NCBI RefSeq assembly: GCF_001484965.1
Contig: NZ_LLYY01000003.1
Coordinates: forward strand, 62,001 to 126,000
Source: Shouchella shacheensis
Lineage (GTDB): Bacteria; Bacillota; Bacilli; Bacillales; Bacillaceae_D
Reading direction: 5' to 3'
Length of the DNA stretch: 64,000 nucleotides
Part shown: positions 17,335-26,414 of the stretch, piece by piece
Layout: each line of letters begins with the position of its first letter
Position numbering within the stretch: the first letter of the stretch is position 1
Program-made: the position numbers and the translations under genes
Notes under the pieces: model-generated
What the model saw: only the letters and a program-made list of their open reading frames with translations
The model's database searches: none
What the model was told of the DNA's origin: nothing

Positions 17335-18138
17335 TCATGTATGGTGCTTCGTCAGCCGACGTTCAATGATTTCAACAACTTTGTACATAATCGTTGCGAG
17401 AATAGCAATCACAAGCAGGCTCATGAAGACAAGGTTGAAGTTAAAGACCTGGAAGCCGTAAATTATCAAGTAGCCAAGCCCTTGTTCAGAGACGAGGAAT
17501 TCACCAACAATGACGCCGACCCAGGCGAGACCGACATTCATTTTCAGGGCGGAGACGATGACTGGAATGGAAGATGGGTAAACCACATGACGAAACATTT
17601 GCTTTTTACCGGCACCGAACGTTTTCATCACGGTTAAGTAATTTGAATCCACTTCTCGAAAAGAAGTGTAGACGACCATTGTCGTGATAATGACAGAAAC
17701 GAGCATCCCCATAGCGATAATGGAGGTCATATTAGGACCAAGACCAACGATTAAGATTGGACCAATGGCTACTTTTGGCATCGAGTTCAGGATCACGAGA
17801 TAGGGATCAAGGACCTTTGATAGAAAATTCGACCACCATAGGGCCGCGGCGAGCAGCGTACCGATCGTTGTCCCAAGCAGGAAACCAAGCACGGTTTCAA
17901 ACATTGTTACTGACGCGTGAATCCAGAGCGTTCCAGCACTTATATGCTCCCATAAAAGCTGAATGATGCGGGAGGGCATACTAAAGAGCAGAGGGTCAAT
18001 CCACATTTGCCTTGAGGCGACCTCCCAAATAGCGATAAAGGCAATCAATATGCTGAGCTGGACGGTCCCGACGCGGCGTTTTTCTTTTGCTAATTGACGT
18101 AGGTAGACAGCATGCAGTTCTTTAGGATTCGTGCTCAA
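17335..18138 (-). CDS. ytlD: ABC transporter permease YtlD
   Basis: Membrane permease of 267 residues for a nitrate/taurine/NMT1-type importer. The conserved loop [22 protein letters not shown] (about 175-195) contacts the ATPase. About six helices are visible. The start TTG 18138 lies inside the end of ytlC (17-base overlap) with AAGGAG 10 bases upstream. The gene ends the ytlA-ytlC-ytlD operon. The solute may be a thiamine precursor, sulfonate or similar small molecule, but this cannot be read from the sequence. Confidence 0.87.
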   Translation of the reverse strand: MSTNPKELHAVYLRQLAKEKRRVGTVQLSILIAFIAIWEVASRQMWIDPLLFSMPSRIIQLLWEHISAGTLWIHASVTMFETVLGFLLGTTIGTLLAAALWWSNFLSKVLDPYLVILNSMPKVAIGPILIVGLGPNMTSIIAMGMLVSVIITTMVVYTSFREVDSNYLTVMKTFGAGKKQMFRHVVYPSSIPVIVSALKMNVGLAWVGVIVGEFLVSEQGLGYLIIYGFQVFNFNLVFMSLLVIAILATIMYKVVEIIERRLTKHHT

Positions 18139-18892
18139 GGCGTTCCAGCTCCTTCCATATTAATTGAAATTGCTCAGAAAACATCGGGTGCTGCCTCGCT
18201 TCAAAGGGAGAGAGCTTCTTTAGTTCGTTTGGGATGCTAAATATTTGTGCGACACGACCCGGCCGAGGCGAAAGCAGCACGATTCGGTCCGACATCGCGA
18301 TCGCCTCACTGATGTCGTGGGTAACAAGGATCGCTGTTTTTTTCTCCGCCTTTAGCGTTTCGGCGACCAGGTCCTCCAGCTTAAGTTTGGTTTGCTGATC
18401 AAGGGCGGAAAACGGTTCATCAAGCAGCATGAGCGCCGGGTTGGTTGCAAGCATCCGAACGAGGGCGACGCGTTGGCGCATTCCACCCGACAAAGCAGCG
18501 GGCACTTCATGAAGCTTATCCCCGAGCCCCATTTTTTCCAACCAGGCGAACGCCATTTTCTCGGATTTCTTGCTATACGTACCGAGAATCTTTTGCCCGA
18601 GAATAATGTTTTTCTCTATGGAGAGCCACGGAAAAAGGTAATCGTGTTGTAGCATATACCCGATGTTGCTTAGACAGTGGTCCGCACCAGCGTTCACAGA
18701 GACACTTCCCTCCGTTGGCTGTATAATACCAGCAATCAAGGACAGCAGCGTCGTCTTGCCGCAGCCGCTCGGTCCAATCAGGGCAAGGAATTCACCTTCC
18801 CTGACGTCAATCGTTATATCGGTGAGTGCAGGAAAGGCCCCTTCCTTTGTGACATAGGTGTGCGATACATGATCAAGTCGTAAGGTTGCCAC
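18122..18892 (-). CDS. ytlC: ABC transporter ATP-binding protein YtlC
   Basis: ATPase of 256 residues for the Ytl importer. Walker [10 protein letters not shown] is near residues 40-48, the signature is LSGGMRQRV and Walker B ends [11 protein letters not shown]. The switch histidine is in VTHDISEA. The start is GTG 18892 with AGGGGG nine bases upstream, just after the end of ytlA. The sequence belongs to the SsuB/TauB/ThiZ family. Confidence 0.9.
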   Translation of the reverse strand: MATLRLDHVSHTYVTKEGAFPALTDITIDVREGEFLALIGPSGCGKTTLLSLIAGIIQPTEGSVSVNAGADHCLSNIGYMLQHDYLFPWLSIEKNIILGQKILGTYSKKSEKMAFAWLEKMGLGDKLHEVPAALSGGMRQRVALVRMLATNPALMLLDEPFSALDQQTKLKLEDLVAETLKAEKKTAILVTHDISEAIAMSDRIVLLSPRPGRVAQIFSIPNELKKLSPFEARQHPMFSEQFQLIWKELERLEHES

Positions 18893-18904
18893 TAGACATG
18901 CCCC

Positions 18905-19891
18905 CTAATTTAGGCTTTCCGTTGCAATTCTTTCATCGACGAGTTCTTCAAAAGGAATTTCATTCGGAAGTTCTCCTGCGGCATCCATAATGTCTTGTAA
19001 GTGATTCCACGCTTCCTCATTTAACTCGGGTGTCTCGGCATAAGAACCTTGATCCCGGTAGCGTTCAACGGCTTCAGCGATAACCTCTTCAGGCGTATCT
19101 TCAAAATAATCGACAATGGCCGCTGCGGTCACGCTTGGGTCTTGCTCATTCACAAGCTCCTGGCCTTTGTGCAAGGCTTTTGCAAAGCGAATGTAGAGAT
19201 CTCTGTCTTCGTCAAGCATGCTTTGTTTAGCCATAAACGTCGTATAGGGAACTTGACCGGACGCTTCCCCAAAAGAAGCGACAACCGTTCCGAGTCCTTC
19301 CTGTTCAAACATCGTCGCCTGAGGCTCAAACAGCTGCACATAATCGCCAGTTCCGGAAGCAAAAGCGCTAGCGATGTTGCCGAAATCAATCGATTGAATC
19401 AGTTCCAGGTCACTGTGAGGATCAATGTCATGTTGGTTGAGGACATATTCGCCGACCATTTGCGGCATCCCTCCTGCGCGCTGGCCGAGAAAGACGCTAT
19501 CCTTTAAATCCTCCCAGACAAAGTCCTCCGTGGTTTCCCGAGAGACGAGGAATGTTCCGTCGGTTTGTGTGAGGGCTGCAAAATTGATCGCTGGGTCACT
19601 TGCCTCCTGGGCATGGACGTAGATTGATGTTTCTGCCCCGACGAGTGCCGCATCTGCCCCGTCAGAGAGCAGGGCCGTCATCGTTTTATCGCCACCCCAT
19701 GTCGTCGTTAAGTCAATATCGATCCCCTCTTCTTCAAAATAACCTTCGGCGATTGCTGCATAAAAAGGTGCATAGAAGACCGAGCGTGTGACTTCAGCCA
19801 CGCGAACCGTGTCCTGGTTGCCACCGTTTGTGCATGCAGCAAGAAAAAAGAGGACGGTCAAAAAGAGTACCGTTAATGTATGTCTCCTCAT
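18905..19891 (-). CDS. ytlA: NMT1/THI5-like substrate-binding lipoprotein YtlA
   Basis: Extracytoplasmic binding lipoprotein of 328 residues. The signal peptide ends in FFLAAC with Cys20. The mature part begins with the NMT1-type segment VFYAPFYAAIAEGYFEEEGI. The protein is rich in Asp and Glu. ATG 19891 follows AAAGGGGG; a start ten residues earlier is possible. It is the first gene of the ytlA-C-D operon and is preceded by two phased stem-loops (19921-19986), which may be a leader element. Confidence 0.87.
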   Translation of the reverse strand: MRRHTLTVLFLTVLFFLAACTNGGNQDTVRVAEVTRSVFYAPFYAAIAEGYFEEEGIDIDLTTTWGGDKTMTALLSDGADAALVGAETSIYVHAQEASDPAINFAALTQTDGTFLVSRETTEDFVWEDLKDSVFLGQRAGGMPQMVGEYVLNQHDIDPHSDLELIQSIDFGNIASAFASGTGDYVQLFEPQATMFEQEGLGTVVASFGEASGQVPYTTFMAKQSMLDEDRDLYIRFAKALHKGQELVNEQDPSVTAAAIVDYFEDTPEEVIAEAVERYRDQGSYAETPELNEEAWNHLQDIMDAAGELPNEIPFEELVDERIATESLN

Positions 19892-19920
19892 TGAGATAGT
19901 TCCCCCTTTTATTCGAGACA

Positions 19921-19986
19921 TTAGCCTAGAAAAAGCTGTCGCAAGAAGTAGGCTAAGCGTAGTTACACCACTGTATGCTGCTACGC
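19921..19986 (-). promoter_or_regulatory. Candidate structured leader upstream of ytlA
   Basis: Two consecutive stems are visible: TTAGCCTA with TAGGCTAA (19921-19928 and 19949-19956), and GCGTAG with CTACGC (19957-19962 and 19981-19986). They lie 30 bases upstream of the ytlA start. I could not match this to a known riboswitch; it lacks the TPP aptamer cores. It may be a regulatory leader or chance. Confidence 0.35.
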
Positions 19987-20078
19987 CTGTCTGGGTGAGG
20001 GCCTGTAGACTGATTTTGCTTGAAAGGGGGATCTTGATGATTTAGGGAGTGTGGCATGAAAATGAAGTCGAGACTAGG

Positions 20079-20118
20079 AAAAGCCCTTAAGACCGTGAAT
20101 GAATGGTCTCAAGGGCTT
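20079..20118 (-). terminator. Bidirectional hairpin beyond pckA and the repeat array
   Basis: AAAAGCCCTTaAGACC and GGTCTcAAGGGCTTTTT form a long stem with T-tracts on both strands. It would end the pckA message after it has crossed four tandem repeats. On the plus strand its T-tract directly abuts the first repeat. Confidence 0.75.
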
Positions 20119-20120
20119 TT

Positions 20121-20239
20121 TGTCTAACTGCGACGGGTAGAAGCGCTGGATTGTTCAGTCCTGCCCCGAAATCCAAGGTCGGAATTGCGAGCAGCACGCT
20201 CTCCAAAATCCGTGCTTCTGCTCGCCTGCGCTTTTCGGG
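20121..20239 (+). repeat. 125-bp intergenic repeat, tandem copy 1
   Basis: First and most divergent of four tandem copies. It begins TGTCTAACTGCGACGGG and ends CGCCTGCGCTTTTCGGG. The arms GGGTAGAAGCG and CGCTTCTG-type sequences are complementary, so the unit can fold as a long hairpin. Confidence 0.85.
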
Positions 20240-20240
20240 T

Positions 20241-20364
20241 TGTCTAGCTCCGGCGGGTAGAAGCGCGGGATTTTTCAGTCCTGACAACGAAATCTAAAGT
20301 CGGATTTCTTTTGTCAGGCCTTCCAAAATCCTCGCTTCTGAGCCACCCGCCTGCGCTTTTCAGG
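20241..20364 (+). repeat. 125-bp intergenic repeat, tandem copy 2
   Basis: Full copy, nearly identical to copy 3. It begins TGTCTAGCTCCGGCGGG. An inner stem CCTGACA/TGTCAGG lies within an outer stem formed by CGGCGGGTAGAAGCG and the 3' arm. Confidence 0.9.
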
Positions 20365-20365
20365 T

Positions 20366-20489
20366 TGTCTAGCTCCGGCGGGTAGAAGCGCGGGATTTTT
20401 CAGTCCTGACAACGAAATCTAAAGTCGGATTTCTTTTGTCAGGCCTTCCAAAATCCTCGCTTCTGAGCCACCCGCCTGCGCTTTTCAGG
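20366..20489 (+). repeat. 125-bp intergenic repeat, tandem copy 3
   Basis: Full copy offset exactly 125 bases from copy 2 and almost identical to it, indicating recent tandem duplication. Confidence 0.9.
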
Positions 20490-20490
20490 T

Positions 20491-20615
20491 TGTCTAGCTC
20501 CGGCGGGTAGAAGCGCCGAGATTTTTTCAGTCCTGACAACGAAATCTAAGTTCGGATTCCTTTTGTCAGGTCTTCCAAAATTCTCGGTTCTGTTCGACCC
20601 GCCTGCGCTTTTCGG
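20491..20615 (+). repeat. 125-bp intergenic repeat, tandem copy 4
   Basis: Full copy with more substitutions than copies 2-3. It ends 28 bases from the pckA stop codon. Confidence 0.88.
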
Positions 20616-20643
20616 TATTCAACTTCAAACCCCCGGTTCACTT

Positions 20644-22224
20644 TTACCGTGGTCCAGCATCTCGAATCACGGGTTCTACATAATCAAATCGTGTAAAGTT
20701 GGCTCGGAACTTCTCAGCGAGTTCCTTCGCTTTCCTGTCATAGGCAGCCGCATCGTTCCATGTGTGGCGCGGATTCAAGACTTCATCCGGTACTCCTGGA
20801 CATTGTGTTGGAAAATGTAGTCCAAAGGTAGCGTCAGTTTCCGTTGGAATGCGGCTTAGCTCGCCTTGCAAGGCAGCACGTACCATGGCGCGTGTATGAG
20901 TCAATTTCATGCGTTCCCCAACTCCATACGGGCCGCCAGACCAGCCGGTATTCACAAGAAAAACATCCACGTCTTGCTGGTCAATCTTCTCACCGAGCAT
21001 GACCGCGTAGCGATTTGCTTCAAGCGGAAGGAACGGGGCGCCAAAGCATGTGGAGAAGGTCGCTTCTGGATCCGTGACGCCGCGCTCCGTCCCTGCAAGT
21101 TTACTGGTATATCCAGAAAGAAAGTGATACATCGCCTGTTCTTTTGTGAGTTTGCTAATTGGAGGCAGCACTCCAAACGCGTCCGCGGTAAGGAAGATGA
21201 TCGCGTTAGGGTGTCCGGCAATGCTTGGTTCAAGCGCATTTGGTATCGCTTCAAGCGGATAGGCTGCCCGCGTGTTTTCCGTGAGAGAGGTGTCGTCGTA
21301 ATTTGGCGTACTCGTTTCGTTGTCGAGGGGAACATTCTCAAGTACCGCCCCAAAACGAATCGCGTTCCATATCTGCGGCTCCTTCTCACGAGAGAGGTTG
21401 ATGCATTTCGCATAGCACCCGCCCTCGATGTTAAAAATCCCTTTTTCGGACCAGCCGTGCTCGTCATCGCCGATCAAATAGCGATCAGGAGCCGCAGATA
21501 GCGTTGTTTTTCCTGTGCCTGAAAGGCCGAAGAATAACGCAACATCGCCGTCAGGGCTCGTATTGGCGGAGCAATGCATTGGCAGGACGTTTCGGTCAGG
21601 CAAAAGCGCATTCATGACAGAAAAAATCGATTTCTTCATTTCCCCTGCGTACTCGGTGCCTCCAATGAGCACAACCCGTTCCTCAAAGGAGATTAGCACA
21701 AACGCTTCTGAGGCGGTACCGTCAATCACCGGATCTGCCTTGAAGGTTGGGGCGCTAACAATGGTGAATGGCTGCAAGGCAGGAGTGGTATTCTCTTCCG
21801 TTGTACGTATAAAAAGCTGACGGGCAAATAAGTGGTGCCAGGCAAACTCATTAATAATGGTAAGGGGGAGCTGGTGCTCATGATCGGCCCCTGCATAACC
21901 AGCTGAAGAGAAACGCTCCTCTTTTTCTGCTAAATGATGTAACACTTTTTCGTAGAGGCGCTTGAACGTTTGCCTCTCAATCGGTTTGTTCACGGGACCC
22001 CAGTCGATGACATCATGGATGTTGGGGTCATCGACAATGAATTTATCGCGCGGAGAGCGCCCGGTGTAAGCACCTGTATGAACGGCGAGCGCACCAGATG
22101 GGGTGAGTCGGCCTTCCTGATTATGAAGCGCCCGTTCAACAAGTGTAGAAACAGGGGCATTGTGGTGGGTCTTTGGACTCGCTACCAATTGTTCAAGCTG
22201 AGCAGGCAGGATCATTGTTTTCAT
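20644..22224 (-). CDS. pckA: Phosphoenolpyruvate carboxykinase (ATP)
   Basis: Gluconeogenic enzyme of 526 residues converting oxaloacetate and ATP to phosphoenolpyruvate. The ATP-binding loop [12 protein letters not shown] is near residues 235-246, followed by the metal-site segment [10 protein letters not shown]. The N-terminal [14 protein letters not shown] substrate site is intact. ATG 22224 follows GGAAGG; an in-frame TTG 6 codons earlier overlaps the ribosome site. The promoter region carries a sequence matching the CcpN operator of the B. subtilis gene. The 3' untranslated region holds four repeats and a terminator. Confidence 0.95.
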   Translation of the reverse strand: MKTMILPAQLEQLVASPKTHHNAPVSTLVERALHNQEGRLTPSGALAVHTGAYTGRSPRDKFIVDDPNIHDVIDWGPVNKPIERQTFKRLYEKVLHHLAEKEERFSSAGYAGADHEHQLPLTIINEFAWHHLFARQLFIRTTEENTTPALQPFTIVSAPTFKADPVIDGTASEAFVLISFEERVVLIGGTEYAGEMKKSIFSVMNALLPDRNVLPMHCSANTSPDGDVALFFGLSGTGKTTLSAAPDRYLIGDDEHGWSEKGIFNIEGGCYAKCINLSREKEPQIWNAIRFGAVLENVPLDNETSTPNYDDTSLTENTRAAYPLEAIPNALEPSIAGHPNAIIFLTADAFGVLPPISKLTKEQAMYHFLSGYTSKLAGTERGVTDPEATFSTCFGAPFLPLEANRYAVMLGEKIDQQDVDVFLVNTGWSGGPYGVGERMKLTHTRAMVRAALQGELSRIPTETDATFGLHFPTQCPGVPDEVLNPRHTWNDAAAYDRKAKELAEKFRANFTRFDYVEPVIRDAGPR

Positions 22225-22277
22225 AGGGCACCTTCCTTTCAATTAAGGCAAACATGAGTGAAGTTTTGTTGTGATTT

Positions 22278-22305
22278 AGTATAACACATTATATTTAATA
22301 GTCCA
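22278..22305 (-). promoter_or_regulatory. pckA promoter with candidate CcpN operator
   Basis: On the minus strand, TGGACT, a 16-base spacer and TATACT with an upstream TG form a plausible sigma-A promoter. TGTGTTATACT, overlapping the -10 box, fits the CcpN consensus TRTGHYATAYW as I remember it from B. subtilis pckA and gapB. TTTAGTAT/ATACTAAA arms flank the region. Confidence 0.5.
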
Positions 22306-22470
22306 TACTAAAGTGAGGATAAATTGGATTTCATGTTAAATTGGGCTGTACATTTCATTAGCTACACCTTTTTTGAAGCAGAGTTTTTTATTGAGAAACG
22401 AACTCCGAACCTATGAGCCTCTAGAAAAATGTAGGATTTAGGCGAATTCCTGCTTTTTTTCCTGCAATGG

Positions 22471-22482
22471 TTGTGTTACAAT
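22471..22482 (+). promoter_or_regulatory. metK promoter, extended -10
   Basis: TGTTACAAT at 22474-22482 is a TGn-type extended -10. It lies about 50 bases before the SAM-I aptamer. A clear -35 is not visible (T-rich). Confidence 0.45.
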
Positions 22483-22533
22483 TAATCGGTACGCTAGAAA
22501 ATCATGCTATACGTTATCTGTGTAAAGCATGCA

Positions 22534-22698
22534 CTTTTATCCAGAGACGGCGGAGGGACAGGCCCGAAGAAGCCCAGCAACCAACACTCGGGAACGTTGA
22601 GTGAAAAGGTGCTAACCTGCAAGGCAGATAGCCTTGAACGATAAGAGGCGAAAGGTAAAATGATTCAGCCCTTTTCCTCGTGTGGAAAAGGGCTTTTT
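22534..22698 (+). promoter_or_regulatory. SAM-I (S-box) riboswitch of metK
   Basis: The aptamer runs from CTTTTATC (P1, 22534) to GATAAGAG (22640-22647). Core sequences CCAGAGACGGCGGAGGGA, GCCCAGCAACC and AAGGTGCTAACCTGC are present. The terminator is AGCCCTTTTCC/GGAAAAGGGCT (22667-22694) with a T-tract. SAM binding should favour termination and so reduce metK expression. Confidence 0.95.
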
Positions 22699-22795
22699 GT
22701 CTAGCTCAGGCGGGAAGAAGCGTCGAGATTTTTCAGTCCTGACAAGCGTTGTCCAAGGGTGGGGTTTCTTTTGTGAGCAACCCGCCTGCGCATTC
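22698..22795 (+). repeat. Intergenic repeat in the metK leader (variant copy)
   Basis: It begins TGTCTAGCTCAGGCGGG at the T-tract of the riboswitch terminator and ends near CAACCCGCCTGCGC. The central part differs from the tandem copies. It is transcribed whenever the riboswitch reads through to metK. Confidence 0.8.
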
Positions 22796-22912
22796 GATAG
22801 ATGTTTCTTTTTCTCGGCGGCAGCCGGTGAATGGAAGCCATCCCTCGTCAATCGTTGTATTTAATCAAGGTTGCAAAGTGCGCAACCGATGTTTTAAGGA
22901 GGATACTTAGGC

Positions 22913-24118
22913 ATGGCAAAGAAGAGAAGCCGACATTTGTTTACATCGGAATCAGTAACGGAAGGGCACCCGGATAAAATTTGTGATCAGATTTCGGACG
23001 CCATTTTAGATCAAATTTTAACGAAGGATCCGAATGCAAGGGTCGCTTGTGAGACGTCTGTAACGACCGGGCTAGTTCTTGTTGCTGGAGAAATTACGAC
23101 GAGCACCTATGTTGACATCCCTCAGGTCGTCCGTGACACGATCAAGGGGATTGGCTATACGCGAGCAAAATATGGTTTCGACGCTGAAACCTGCGCGGTC
23201 CTTACATCGATTGATGAACAGTCCGCTGACATCGCCGCAGGGGTAGACCAGGCGCTTGAGGCGCGGGAAGGGCAGATGACGGATGCGGAAATTGAAGCCA
23301 TTGGTGCTGGGGACCAAGGGTTAATGTTCGGCTTTGCGACGAATGAAACCGAAGAGCTCATGCCCCTTCCAATTTCACTTAGTCATAAAATTGCTCGTCG
23401 TCTAGCAGAAGTGCGTAAGAACGATACCCTTGATTATTTGCGCCCGGATGGGAAGACGCAAGTGACGGTTGATTATGATGAGGACGGGCTACCGATCCGC
23501 GTCGATACGATTGTCATCTCCACTCAGCACCATCCAGATATTACGCTTGAGCGGATTCAAGATGATCTGAGAACTCATGTCATTGAAGCTGTTGTTCCAA
23601 ACGAGCTGATCGATGAAAACACGAAGTACTTCATCAACCCGACTGGCCGTTTTGTCATTGGAGGGCCTCAAGGCGATGCGGGTCTTACTGGCCGCAAAAT
23701 CATCGTTGATACGTACGGTGGCTATGCACGCCACGGGGGTGGGGCCTTCTCTGGAAAAGACGCAACAAAAGTTGACCGCTCGGGCGCCTACGCTGCGCGC
23801 TACGTGGCGAAGAATCTCGTTGCTGCAGGGCTTGCGGATAAATGCGAAGTCCAGCTGGCTTATGCGATTGGCGTGGCTCAGCCAGTCTCGATTGCTATTG
23901 ATACATTCGGTACGGGGACTGCCTCAGAAGAGATGCTTGTCGCCCTCGTGCGCAAGCATTTTGACCTTCGTCCGGCAGGTATCATCAAAATGCTTGACCT
24001 GCGCCGTCCAATCTATAAGCAAACGGCCGCCTACGGCCATTTCGGTCGGACCGACATTGAGCTTCCATGGGAAGCAACGGATAAAGCTGAAATGTTAAAA
24101 GCAGAGGCCGGAGTTTAA
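22913..24118 (+). CDS. metK: S-adenosylmethionine synthetase
   Basis: MetK, 401 residues, makes SAM from methionine and ATP in the cytoplasm. The N-terminal [17 protein letters not shown], the hexapeptide-type GAGDQG (about 120) and the [16 protein letters not shown] loop (about 277-292) are conserved. ATG 22913 follows AGGAGG with nine-base spacing. Expression is controlled by the upstream SAM-I riboswitch. pckA-metK adjacency, divergently transcribed, matches B. subtilis. Confidence 0.97.
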   Translation: MAKKRSRHLFTSESVTEGHPDKICDQISDAILDQILTKDPNARVACETSVTTGLVLVAGEITTSTYVDIPQVVRDTIKGIGYTRAKYGFDAETCAVLTSIDEQSADIAAGVDQALEAREGQMTDAEIEAIGAGDQGLMFGFATNETEELMPLPISLSHKIARRLAEVRKNDTLDYLRPDGKTQVTVDYDEDGLPIRVDTIVISTQHHPDITLERIQDDLRTHVIEAVVPNELIDENTKYFINPTGRFVIGGPQGDAGLTGRKIIVDTYGGYARHGGGAFSGKDATKVDRSGAYAARYVAKNLVAAGLADKCEVQLAYAIGVAQPVSIAIDTFGTGTASEEMLVALVRKHFDLRPAGIIKMLDLRRPIYKQTAAYGHFGRTDIELPWEATDKAEMLKAEAGV

Positions 24119-24135
24119 TAAGAGGAGAAGAAAGA

Positions 24136-24160
24136 AGGGAGCGGATGCGCTCTCTTTTTT
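24136..24160 (+). terminator. metK terminator
   Basis: AGGGAGCG/CGCTCTCT (8 bp, one G-T pair) with a GATG loop, then a T-tract that runs directly into a short repeat remnant. Confidence 0.85.
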
Positions 24161-24202
24161 TGTTTAGCTCCGGAGGCTGGGCGACCCGCCGGAGCTTTCC
24201 GA
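24161..24202 (+). repeat. Internally deleted repeat remnant after metK
   Basis: TGTTTAGCTCCGGAGG is joined to GGGCGACCCGCCGGAGCTTTCCG, i.e. the two ends of the repeat without its middle. It abuts the metK terminator T-tract. Confidence 0.6.
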
Positions 24203-24239
24203 TTTAGCTGGATGACCCCGTTCACTGTGGGAGGCGCCT

Positions 24240-24867
24240 TTAGAGAAAATAGATCTCCACACTAATTACAAGGAAAATAACCGCTTTGCCGAGGTGAATG
24301 GCTCGCTGTGTTCCTAGGCGGTTTAGCCACTTTTGGCCAGCGTAACCGCCAACAAGCGCTAGCCCTGAAAAGAGCACAAGCGCCTGAGCCATAAAAATAA
24401 AGCCAAGCGTTGCCATTTGAACGGCCGTAGCCCACCCCTCCATCGTTACAAACTGTGGAAGGAGGGCGACGAATAGAACAGTGACCTTTGGGTTGACGAT
24501 GTTCATGAAAATGCCGCGCTTGTAAAGCGCCGTAAGTGGGAGGGGATCAGCCTTCTCTGTCTTGGAATGGTTGGTTGAAAAGGCATCTTTCTTTTATTGA
24601 ATCGAAAGCCAGATAGAGAAGATAGACAATGCCAACGATCTTGATGATCCAGAAAAGCTCTTCCGATTGACGAACGAGCACTGCGAGACCAAACACGGCC
24701 ATGGCAATGTGAAACAAGATACCAGAGCAGAGCCCAAACGCCGTGGCAAGTCCTTGCTTCGGGCCGTATGTAGCGCTTTGGGCAAGCACGTAAAGGTTGT
24801 CAGGGCCCGGGGCGATTGTAAGAGCAAGAGCCGCGGCTAGGAATGAAGCGATGAGCCAACCGTCCAT
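24240..24867 (-). pseudogene. LysE/RhtB-family amino-acid exporter, single frameshift
   Basis: Two adjacent reading frames make up one LysE-type exporter. The 5' part (24867 down to about 24595) encodes MDGWLIASFLAAALALTIAP and the family motif GPDNLYVL. The 3' part resumes in another frame as ADPLPLTALYKRGIFMN, then NIVNPKVTVLF to the end. Removing one A from the AAAA run (24592-24595 on the plus strand) restores a continuous product of about 208 residues reading DSIKKDAFSTN across the junction. It is a pseudogene, a sequencing error or, less likely, a phase-variable gene. It begins directly after the ytoA stop, so the two are co-transcribed. Confidence 0.85.
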
Positions 24868-25404
24868 CTAAGAATGGGCGTCCTTTTTTTGTTGGAGCGA
24901 TTTGTAGTATTGGCCTTTCTCTACATATTCCCGGCGAATGCGCTCCATGTCTTCCACATCTTCCTGTGTTAAGTCACGCACAACTCTGGCTGGTCGACCG
25001 AACGCCATCGTGTTTGGAGGGATAACTTTTCCAGGGGGTACAAGACTGCCTGCACCAATAAAGGCGCCCTCGCCCACTTCGGCACCATCAAGCACGATAG
25101 AGCCCATTCCAATGAGTGCTTTTTTCCGAACGACGGCGCTGTGGAGGATGCACTGATGCCCTACGGTGACATCATCCTCAATAATTAGCGGTTTTTTTGG
25201 GCTTTGATGAAGCATCGATTGATCCTGAATGTTCACCCGGGAACCAATGCGCGTTGGAGCCACATCGCCGCGAATCACCGTGTGAAACCAAACACTCGAA
25301 TTTTCTTCGATGGTCACATCGCCGGTTATGATCGCCCCGTCTGCAACAAAGACGGTAGTATGGAGAGCTGGAGACTGCTGATGGTAAGGGTACATGGTCA
25401 TCAT
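24868..25404 (-). CDS. ytoA: Gamma-carbonic-anhydrase-like hexapeptide protein YtoA
   Basis: A left-handed beta-helix protein of 178 residues, close to B. subtilis YtoA and to the gamma carbonic anhydrase/PaaY group. Hexapeptide repeats span about residues 15-140, with histidines in VWFHTVIRGDV, MLHQSP, TVGHQCILH as likely metal ligands of the trimer. The C-terminal helix (EDMERIRREYVEKGQYYKSL) is conserved. The start is taken at ATG 25404, 7 bases after AAAGGA; GTG 25410 and ATG 25395 are alternatives. It is divergent from ytpA. Confidence 0.88.
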   Translation of the reverse strand: MMTMYPYHQQSPALHTTVFVADGAIITGDVTIEENSSVWFHTVIRGDVAPTRIGSRVNIQDQSMLHQSPKKPLIIEDDVTVGHQCILHSAVVRKKALIGMGSIVLDGAEVGEGAFIGAGSLVPPGKVIPPNTMAFGRPARVVRDLTQEDVEDMERIRREYVEKGQYYKSLQQKKDAHS

Positions 25405-25505
25405 TATCACATCCTTTTCTTTTTAAGCCGAAAAACGCTATACTTATTTTAGCGTAAGTGCAAAGATGCAAACAAGAAGATTGCTGTGTAAAGGAGGAGA
25501 GGCCT

Positions 25506-26288
25506 GTGCGCTATTTGGATGTGGAGGAGCCCCGGGGAATCGTGGTCATCGTGCATGGGGCAGGGGAACATAGCGGGCGGTATGACTGGCTCGCAGGAAA
25601 GTGGAACGATCATGGATTTGATTGTTTGCTTGATGACCTACCCGGACAAGGAAAGTCTCGAGGCCGAAGGGGACATATCGATGCCTTTGGGCAGTACATT
25701 GATGCTGTGGATGGATGGTTAAAGTTCGCTAGAGAAAAGCAGCTGCCGATCATTCTTTTTGGCCACAGTATGGGAGGGCTTATTTCGATTCGAACACTGA
25801 TGGAACGTGATAACTCTTTCGTTCAGGCACTTGTTCTCTCTTCTCCTTGTCTTGATTTAACCCACGATGTTTCCGTCGCAAAAAAGGCAGCAGCAAAAGT
25901 GTTGCAGCATGTGATGCCAACGTTTAGTGTCAACTCTGGAATTAAGTCAGAGCTGGCTACTCGTGATGAGCTTGTACGAGAAGCGTATGTGAAAGATCAT
26001 CTACGCGTTACGAAAGTTTCCGCGCGCTGGTATCAAGAGCTGGAGAAAGCGATGCGCCTTACAAGACGCTACCCTGAAAAATTTCCGAACATCCCTGTGC
26101 TCACCCTCCAAGCAGGAGAAGATTACCTTGTTGACAAGGAAGCGACACGTGCATGGTTTAATCATCTGTTGATCACGCACAAAATGTACAAGGAATGGGG
26201 CGGCATGTATCATGAACTATTTAATGAGCCAGAAAAAGAAGACGTCTTTCGCCATACAATTGGCTTTATTAACCAGCTGTTTCCTTGA
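25506..26288 (+). CDS. ytpA: Alpha/beta hydrolase YtpA (lysophospholipase-type)
   Basis: A 260-residue monoacylglycerol lipase/lysophospholipase. The nucleophile Ser is in FGHSMGG (about 86-92), the acid Asp probably in AGEDYLVD (about 218) and the His in MYHELFNEP (about 240). It is closely similar to B. subtilis YtpA, proposed to release the phospholipid antibiotic bacilysocin. The start GTG 25506 follows AAAGGAGGAG; a longer frame to 25458 bypasses that site. It precedes ytpB as in B. subtilis. Confidence 0.88.
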   Translation: MRYLDVEEPRGIVVIVHGAGEHSGRYDWLAGKWNDHGFDCLLDDLPGQGKSRGRRGHIDAFGQYIDAVDGWLKFAREKQLPIILFGHSMGGLISIRTLMERDNSFVQALVLSSPCLDLTHDVSVAKKAAAKVLQHVMPTFSVNSGIKSELATRDELVREAYVKDHLRVTKVSARWYQELEKAMRLTRRYPEKFPNIPVLTLQAGEDYLVDKEATRAWFNHLLITHKMYKEWGGMYHELFNEPEKEDVFRHTIGFINQLFP

Positions 26289-26414
26289 TAAGAATGTTCA
26301 GGAAGCTAAGAGGCAGCGCTCCTTTTAATTGAGAGCCGAGATCGTTATTTTCTGTGGATGTTTGGCTCCGTCTTGAATGTGGAACTTATTAGAACGATAG
26401 AGGAGGAAGTTTTT

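Noticed and set aside
20087-20297. Frames within the tandem repeats that translate to similar short proteins
   Set aside because: They arise from the repeat sequence itself and have no ribosome site; the repeats look like RNA or DNA elements.
20121-20615. CRISPR array
   Set aside because: Units are 125 bases and repeated along their whole length, with no unique spacers and no cas genes.
20866-21501. 211-codon plus-strand frame antisense to pckA
   Set aside because: Composition is that of an antisense shadow of a conserved enzyme; no start signal.
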